Shown in pieces: positions 52,219 through 57,121 of a stretch of DNA of 57,121 nucleotides. Below the pieces are notes generated by a model. That model had not been told where the DNA came from. It was given only the letters and a program-made list of their open reading frames with translations, and made no database searches. Where the stretch lies: NCBI GenBank assembly GCA_016935975.1, contig JAFGPX010000190.1:1-57121 (forward strand). Reading direction: 5' to 3'. Position 1 is the first letter of the stretch. Each line of letters starts with the position of its first letter. Both the position numbers and the translations under genes were made by a program. The DNA is from Deltaproteobacteria bacterium (GTDB lineage Bacteria; Myxococcota_A; Polyangia; Fen-1088).

Positions 52219-53679
52219 TCAGTTCCCCGCCCCCGCCACGAAGTTCAGCGGGTACGACACGATGGCGATGCCGCCGCCCGTGGGCTTGGGGAAGGACCAG
52301 CGCTTGACGGCGCCGGCCACGCAGCTTTCGACGCGCACGTTGTTCATGGTCGTGCTCTGCACGAAGGAGCTGATGACCTGGCCGGTGCCCGAGATGACGA
52401 ACTGGAGCGAGATGCGGCCCGCGAGATCCTTGTTGCGCACCAGCTCCCGGTCGTAGCAGTACTTCACCTCGTTCATGTGGGCGCGCACGATGCGGCGGAT
52501 GATCTCCTTGTCGAGGGCGCCGCGGGTGGTGGCGACGCCCGGGATGACGTCGCGGATCTTGGCGTGCTTCTTCGCCCGCAGGCCACCGATCCCGGGGCCG
52601 TGGCCGTAGCCCCTGCCGCCCAGCGTGTTGTAGTTGCCGAAGCCGATCGTCGGCAAGCCCGTGCCTCCTCCACCGGGGCCGGTGCCCGTGACGCCAAACC
52701 CACCAGGTCCGTAGGCGTCGCCGAAGTCGGCCGCGATGAGGTTGCCCATGATGTCGTTTTCGGCGTCGCCCGCGGCCGTGCCGTGGCCGAAGATGCTCGC
52801 AAAGCGCGCGCCGGCGGTCCGGTTGAGCACGCCCACGATGCCGGCTTCGCGGGCCAGCGCCTCGGCCTCGGCCTTGCCCAAATGCGGCGGCTCGCCGTTC
52901 TTCTTGATGGCGTAGGCGCCCTCCGGATTCTTCGAGTTGGGGTTACCCATCTTGCCGGGCTTTCCCGCGTGGGCCTTGCCGGCTGCGCCATGGCTTTGGT
53001 CGGGCCGCGGTTCGAAGAAGTCGGGGATCTCCTCCTGCACGGGCGGCTTGACGGTGATGGGGATGATGCCCCGGCTTCCGCCCAGCAAGTCTCTCGAGAT
53101 CGACATGCCCTCCGGCGGCACGGCGAAGATCATCAACAAGAACAGCCCGAGTGCGAGGATCGACCCGACCGTGTGTTTCTGCTCGTCCCAGCGCCAGGCG
53201 AACCAGCGCTTGGGCAACGGCCGGGCCCGCGTCGTGTGCAGAAGCCGGAAGCTCATGGCCCCGCACTCGATGCGGGCGCGAGCGTCCGCGGGCAGGGTGA
53301 AACTGCTGCCGCGCCCGGCGACGTAGTCGGCCAGGCGGTAGACTTTGCCGCCGGTTGCCACGTCGCCGTCCATCCGCGGCGTCACGTTGACCAGGAAGCC
53401 GCCTCTCCACTTGGTCACGAGCGGCAGGGTCGCGCAGCCCAGAAGCTCGCTCGAGGCCGGCGCGTCGGAGCCGGGCGACTCGCCGATGGTGTAGCTCGTT
53501 CCCGGGTCGGGCGAAGTGACGGCGCGCAGCCGGCGTTTGGGCGTGGCATCGGCCAGAAAGCGCGTGCCGATGACCACGTCTCGGTAGAGCGCCCGCACTT
53601 CGAGGGCGGGCCGCCCGTCGAGGACGGCCGGTGTCGCAAGTTCTGGGCAATCGTCGCTTCTCAGTGCAGAGCTGTGCAT
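52219..53679 (-). CDS. AgmX/PglI C-terminal domain protein
   Basis: 486 residues from ATG 53679, which has a GGAGG Shine-Dalgarno 5 bases upstream. An N-terminal domain (about 1-155) with FHA-like beta strands is followed by one membrane helix (SILALGLFLLMIFAV, about 170-185), a Gly-rich region (GPGGFGVTGTGPGGGGTG, about 330-350) and the AgmX/PglI C-terminal domain: EIIRRIVRAHMNEVKYCYDRELVRNKDLAGRISLQFVISGTGQV, then TMNNVRVESCVAGAVKRWSFPKP. Such domains occur in myxobacterial adventurous-gliding and TonB-like envelope proteins. Function here is inferred from that. Confidence 0.82.
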   Translation of the reverse strand: MHSSALRSDDCPELATPAVLDGRPALEVRALYRDVVIGTRFLADATPKRRLRAVTSPDPGTSYTIGESPGSDAPASSELLGCATLPLVTKWRGGFLVNVTPRMDGDVATGGKVYRLADYVAGRGSSFTLPADARARIECGAMSFRLLHTTRARPLPKRWFAWRWDEQKHTVGSILALGLFLLMIFAVPPEGMSISRDLLGGSRGIIPITVKPPVQEEIPDFFEPRPDQSHGAAGKAHAGKPGKMGNPNSKNPEGAYAIKKNGEPPHLGKAEAEALAREAGIVGVLNRTAGARFASIFGHGTAAGDAENDIMGNLIAADFGDAYGPGGFGVTGTGPGGGGTGLPTIGFGNYNTLGGRGYGHGPGIGGLRAKKHAKIRDVIPGVATTRGALDKEIIRRIVRAHMNEVKYCYDRELVRNKDLAGRISLQFVISGTGQVISSFVQSTTMNNVRVESCVAGAVKRWSFPKPTGGGIAIVSYPLNFVAGAGN

Positions 53680-54017
53680 GGCAGCCTCCTTCCGTTGGCT
53701 CCGGCGCTTGCGGCCACGGGCTGCGTCTTGCGGCGCAGAGACGGACCGTCTCGGCCAGGCAGGGGCGAGGAGGCCGGCACCCGCCGGCCGCAATCACCTT
53801 CGCCCTTCTGTTGCTAGGGACAACGGAGCATCGAATCCGGTTCCCTGCTTTGCGCTTGGAGGTAGCTGCGATGCCGGTGACCTGGGCGGTGCCGACAAGG
53901 AGGACCCGCCGGAAGAGCCGGAGAATCCCAATGACTGTGCCATTCCTATCCGCCTCTGCTTCTCGGTCCCCGCCTGTTTTTCCGCGACGGACCGGCGTCG
54001 GCGCTAGGCTGCCGGGC
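53680..54017. other. Gene-free gap with a family B-like half repeat
   Basis: A 338-base divergent intergenic stretch. From about 53905 to 54005 it matches the right arm of repeat B copy 2 (CCTCTGCTTCTC, CCTGTTTTTCC, GGCGTCGG, CTAG). One plus-strand frame reads CDAGDLGGADKEDPPEEPEN, which looks like lipoprotein linker, but no start or stop supports it. No promoter is called. Confidence 0.45.
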
Positions 54018-54752
54018 ATGTCCCGAACCATGCCGTTGGCCGCATTGCTCTGTCTCTCGGGTTGCGGGCTCTTCTTCCGCGCGCCGGCCCCCATCCCGTG
54101 GATCTCCTATCCTGGCGCGGGCGACCCGTCGGGCCGCGACCTGCTCCTGCTGCTGCCCGGCCGCGGCGACCGGGCGCAGAGCTTCGCCGACGAGGGCGTC
54201 GTGGCCATTGCCCGGCACGCCTCCGCCAAGCTGGACGTCGTCGCGGTCGACGCGACCACGGGCTACTACATCCATCGCAACCTCTGCGAGCGTCTGATGG
54301 CGGACGTCATCGAGCCGGCGCGTCCGCGCGGCTATTGCGGAAGATGCATCTCGGGGATCTCCCAGGGCGGGCTCGGAGCCTTGCTCTTTGCCCAGTTCCA
54401 TCCCCAGGAAGTCTCCGACGTCATCGCAATCGCGCCGTTTCTGGGTGACGAGGATGTCCTCGACGAAATCGAGAGCGCCGGCGGGGTCACGGGCTGGCGG
54501 CCGCCGTCGAATCTCCATCCCGACGACTACCAGCGGGCTTTGTGGCGCTGGCTGCGCAGCTGCACCGTCGAGCGCCAGCCTTGCCCACGTATCTTCCTCG
54601 GCTTCGGAGCGGAAGATCGCTTCGCGCGCGCCCACCGCCTGCTTGCCAGCGTGTTGCCACCCGGCCAGGTTGCCGTGGTCCCGGGCGGCCACACCTGGGA
54701 TCCCTGGCGGCAGCTCTACGCGGCCTTGCTGCCGAGGGTGGCCCGCAAGTAG
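54018..54752 (+). CDS. Alpha/beta-hydrolase lipoprotein
   Basis: 244 residues from ATG 54018. Lipobox LSGC (Cys16). Hydrolase motifs: LLLLPGRGD oxyanion loop, nucleophile GISQGG, the FGAEDRFA acid region and PGGHTWDPWR with the catalytic His. It is an esterase-like envelope protein of unknown substrate. Not closely similar to the hydrolase at 3307. Confidence 0.78.
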   Translation: MSRTMPLAALLCLSGCGLFFRAPAPIPWISYPGAGDPSGRDLLLLLPGRGDRAQSFADEGVVAIARHASAKLDVVAVDATTGYYIHRNLCERLMADVIEPARPRGYCGRCISGISQGGLGALLFAQFHPQEVSDVIAIAPFLGDEDVLDEIESAGGVTGWRPPSNLHPDDYQRALWRWLRSCTVERQPCPRIFLGFGAEDRFARAHRLLASVLPPGQVAVVPGGHTWDPWRQLYAALLPRVARK

Positions 54753-54892
54753 TCGCGCCCTCCAGGTCGCCGGGCGGCCGCGTCAATTAGCTGTTGGCGT
54801 CATGGGCCTTCCGGTTAGCGAATCTTGGGTTATCGTGGTAAGCACTGCCGCCACGGTGGGGCACCTACATCTGCCCCCGTCAGAAGGCTTCC

Positions 54893-57121
54893 ATGAAGGA
54901 CAGGCCAGGGAGAATCGGGATCGACATCGGCGCGGTGTCGCTCAAGGCCGTGCGGTTGGACGGCGAGGGTCGGGTGGCCGGTTCGTACTACGCCAGGCAC
55001 CGCGGCGACCCGGCCAAGGCCCTGGAGGCCGCGCTGGGCGAGCTTGCGGTGACTGCGGGCGACGCCGTCGGCTTCTGCGGCGCGAACGCGGCCCGCTTCT
55101 GCGAGTCCTTCGAGCTACCGCGCCAGGACTTGGCCGCCTGTCAAATCCCGGTCGTGCGGGCCGAGTTCCCCGAAGTCGCCAACATCATCGACATCGGCGG
55201 CGGCTCGCTCACCCTGGTCGAGCTGGACGCCTCCGGGCACTTCCAGAACTACGCCACCAACTCGATGTGCGCCGCGGGCACGGGCTCGTTCCTCGACGAG
55301 CAGGCCGCGCGTCTCGGCATCGAGTACGACGACCCGACCCTGGTCGGCCAGGTCGCGGAGCCGCCGTCCATCGCCACGCGCTGCGCGGTTTTCGCCAAGA
55401 GCGATCTCATCCACCGCCAGCAGGAAGGCTGCAGCAAGGCCGCCATGTGGTCGGGCCTTTGCCGGGGCATGACTCGCACGATCATCGGCACGCTCCTGCG
55501 CGCCAAGCCCCTCGACAAGCCCACCGCAATCATCGGCGGCGTGGCGCTCAACAAGGAAGTACTGCGCTGGCTTTCCGCCGCCTACGCGGGTCTGTTGCGC
55601 ATTCCGGCCCACCCGCACTTGACCTCCGCCATCGGCGCCGCGACCAGGGGCAGCGTGCCCAAGCGCCTCCCCTCGCGCGAAGCCATACACAAGATCGCCA
55701 CCAGCCGCAACGTCGAGTATCACGACTGGCCGCTGACTCTCGATAGGTCGCAATACCCCGACTTCGCGACCGACGAATCCTATGTCGACCAGGACGGAAA
55801 CGAGGTGCGCGTCCTTTCGTGGCCGTCCGGGCAGACGCTGCGTACCTATCTAGGCATCGACATCGGCTCGACCAGCACCAAGCTGGCGTTCATCGACGAG
55901 AAGGACAATCTCAAGGTCGACATCTACCGCAAGACCGCCGGCGATCCGATCGGCGCCACCCAGAAGCTATTCCGCGCCTTGCGCGAGTTGGAACGGCGCA
56001 AGGGCGGGCGCGTCGAGGTCCTGGGCGCCGCCACCACGGGCAGCGGTCGCAAGATCGTGGGCGAGGTCATTGGCGCCGACAGCATCATCAACGAAATCAG
56101 CGCCCACGTGGCCGGCGCGACCTACACCGATCCCGAGGTCGACACGATTTTCGAGATCGGTGGCCAGGACAGCAAGTACATGCACGTCGTCGACGGTCAC
56201 ATCCGCGACGCCAACATGAACTACGTGTGCGCCGCCGGCACGGGCTCGTTCATCGAGGAGCTGGCCAACAAGCTCGGGTACAAGGTGGCCGACGTGGGCG
56301 CGGCCGTGCTCGGGGTCAAGCCCCCGCGCGCCACCGATCGCTGCACGGTCTTCATGGAGCAGGACGTGATCCGCTTCATCGAGGGCGGGGCCACGCGCGA
56401 GGAAGCGCTGGCCGCGGTGCTCGTTGCCATCGCCAGAAACTACCTGAACAAGGTCGTGGGCAACCGCCACCGCAGTCGCAAGCGCATCATGTTCCAGGGC
56501 GCCACCGCGCGGAACAAGGCCTTGGTCGCCGCTTTCGAGCGCTTGCTCGACGTCGAGGTCGTGGTGTCGCCCTACTGCCACGTCATGGGCGCCTTCGGCG
56601 TGGCCCGCCTGGCTCGCCAGGGGATGGAGGAAAGGGGAGCGGGCAAATCCCGTTTCCACGGCTTGAACCTCGAAAGTCGCAAGGTGACGCTGCGCAAGGA
56701 GACCTGCAACCTTTGTCAGAACTGCTGCAGCATCACCTTCGCCGAGATCGAGGGCGTGGAGGGGACGCCGTCGTGGGGCTACATGTGCGGTCGCGATCCG
56801 GCCGAGCACAAGGTGCGCAAGAACCCGCACGAGCGCATGCTGCGTCTACGCCAGCGTCTCTGGCGCGAGGCGGGCGCCGGCGTGAAGGTGGCGGACGATG
56901 CGCGCGTGATCGGCATCCCGCAGGCGCTCCTCACGCACACCTACTACCCGATGTGGCAGCGGTTCTTCAACACGCTCGGGTTTCGGGTGCAGCTCTCGGG
57001 GCCGACCACCGACGAGATCCGCGAGCTGGGGCCGACGAGACCGAGCTGCGGCGAGCACGCGACGAGCTGCTCGAGCAGCGCTCCGCGCTCGGCCGGCTGC
57101 TGGACACGCAGGAAGACGACC
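54893..57121 (+). CDS. BadF/BcrA-type acyl-CoA dehydratase activase, two ATPase domains, 3' truncated
   Basis: Open from ATG 54893 to the window end (at least 743 residues). Two actin-fold BadF/BcrA ATPase halves: GRIGIDIGAVSLKAVRLDG with CAAGTGSFLDEQAARLG, and TYLGIDIGSTSTKLAFID with FEIGGQDSKYMHVVDG, CAAGTGSFIEELANKLG. The Cys of each CAAGTG loop would bind the dimer-bridging [4Fe-4S] cluster. After about residue 600 comes CNLCQNCCSITF, a Cys region known from the YjiL/DUF2229-fused activases, then the DUF2229-like start IGIPQALLTHTYYPMWQRFF. From about 57031 the frame stops resembling the family, while another frame becomes coiled-coil-like, so either a frameshift or a sequence join lies there. 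Confidence 0.85.
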   Translation, partial: MKDRPGRIGIDIGAVSLKAVRLDGEGRVAGSYYARHRGDPAKALEAALGELAVTAGDAVGFCGANAARFCESFELPRQDLAACQIPVVRAEFPEVANIIDIGGGSLTLVELDASGHFQNYATNSMCAAGTGSFLDEQAARLGIEYDDPTLVGQVAEPPSIATRCAVFAKSDLIHRQQEGCSKAAMWSGLCRGMTRTIIGTLLRAKPLDKPTAIIGGVALNKEVLRWLSAAYAGLLRIPAHPHLTSAIGAATRGSVPKRLPSREAIHKIATSRNVEYHDWPLTLDRSQYPDFATDESYVDQDGNEVRVLSWPSGQTLRTYLGIDIGSTSTKLAFIDEKDNLKVDIYRKTAGDPIGATQKLFRALRELERRKGGRVEVLGAATTGSGRKIVGEVIGADSIINEISAHVAGATYTDPEVDTIFEIGGQDSKYMHVVDGHIRDANMNYVCAAGTGSFIEELANKLGYKVADVGAAVLGVKPPRATDRCTVFMEQDVIRFIEGGATREEALAAVLVAIARNYLNKVVGNRHRSRKRIMFQGATARNKALVAAFERLLDVEVVVSPYCHVMGAFGVARLARQGMEERGAGKSRFHGLNLESRKVTLRKETCNLCQNCCSITFAEIEGVEGTPSWGYMCGRDPAEHKVRKNPHERMLRLRQRLWREAGAGVKVADDARVIGIPQALLTHTYYPMWQRFFNTLGFRVQLSGPTTDEIRELGPTRPSCGEHATSCSSSAPRSAGCWTRRKTT

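Overview
The window is about 57 kb of high-GC DNA that looks like chromosome from a delta-proteobacterium of the Myxococcota type, probably Polyangia-like. The signs are many predicted lipoproteins with long Gly/Ser/Thr-rich or Asp/Gly-rich linkers, a Ser/Thr kinase with a PEGA partner, an AgmX/PglI-type protein, OmpA proteins with thrombospondin type 3 repeats, and a TonB/ExbB/ExbD cluster. No rRNA, tRNA, CRISPR array, integrase or intact transposase was seen.

Left part (1-9.4 kb): a 5'-truncated GH8 glucanase, a convergent RecQ helicase and an alpha/beta-hydrolase lipoprotein. Between that hydrolase and a decayed second copy of it (about 9070-9390, same orientation) lies a foreign-looking, less GC-rich cassette. 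It is a four-gene overlapping operon (4723-9014): a 78-residue protein, a 203-residue protein, a GHKL (Hsp90/MORC-like) ATPase, and a 596-residue protein that joins an RNA-polymerase alpha-CTD-like domain to a sigma region 4.2-like helix-turn-helix. A near-consensus promoter sits almost on top of the first start codon. I know of no function assigned to this set, and it is my best candidate for an undescribed system, possibly anti-phage or transcription-targeting. That function is inference.

Middle part (9.5-33.9 kb): a Tat-exported aldo/keto reductase with ferredoxin-like Cys clusters, coupled to a DUF6599 protein; secreted lipoproteins (TIM-barrel-like, DUF4349, PETase-like hydrolase, beta-helix, arylsulfotransferase); an ATPase/methyltransferase pair; an OmpA/SDR pair; an ABC exporter with a DUF1854 tail; a kinase/PEGA pair; an AlaA-type aminotransferase; and a CDP-alcohol phosphatidyltransferase. 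A 368-bp MITE-like element with TA-flanked inverted repeats provides the stop codon of the PEGA gene.

Right part (33.9-57.1 kb): a six-gene minus-strand cluster ExbB-ExbD-TonB-lipoprotein-TonB-dependent receptor-outer membrane protein; a DUF362 protein; a PTPS-related membrane protein; a TSP3/OmpA porin-like protein; a cellobiose phosphorylase (GH94) with a GPH sugar symporter; a DUF2156 protein; an AgmX-type protein; and a two-domain BadF-type activase that runs off the window with an apparent frame break in its last 90 bases. Two families of short palindromic repeats are scattered between genes across the window.
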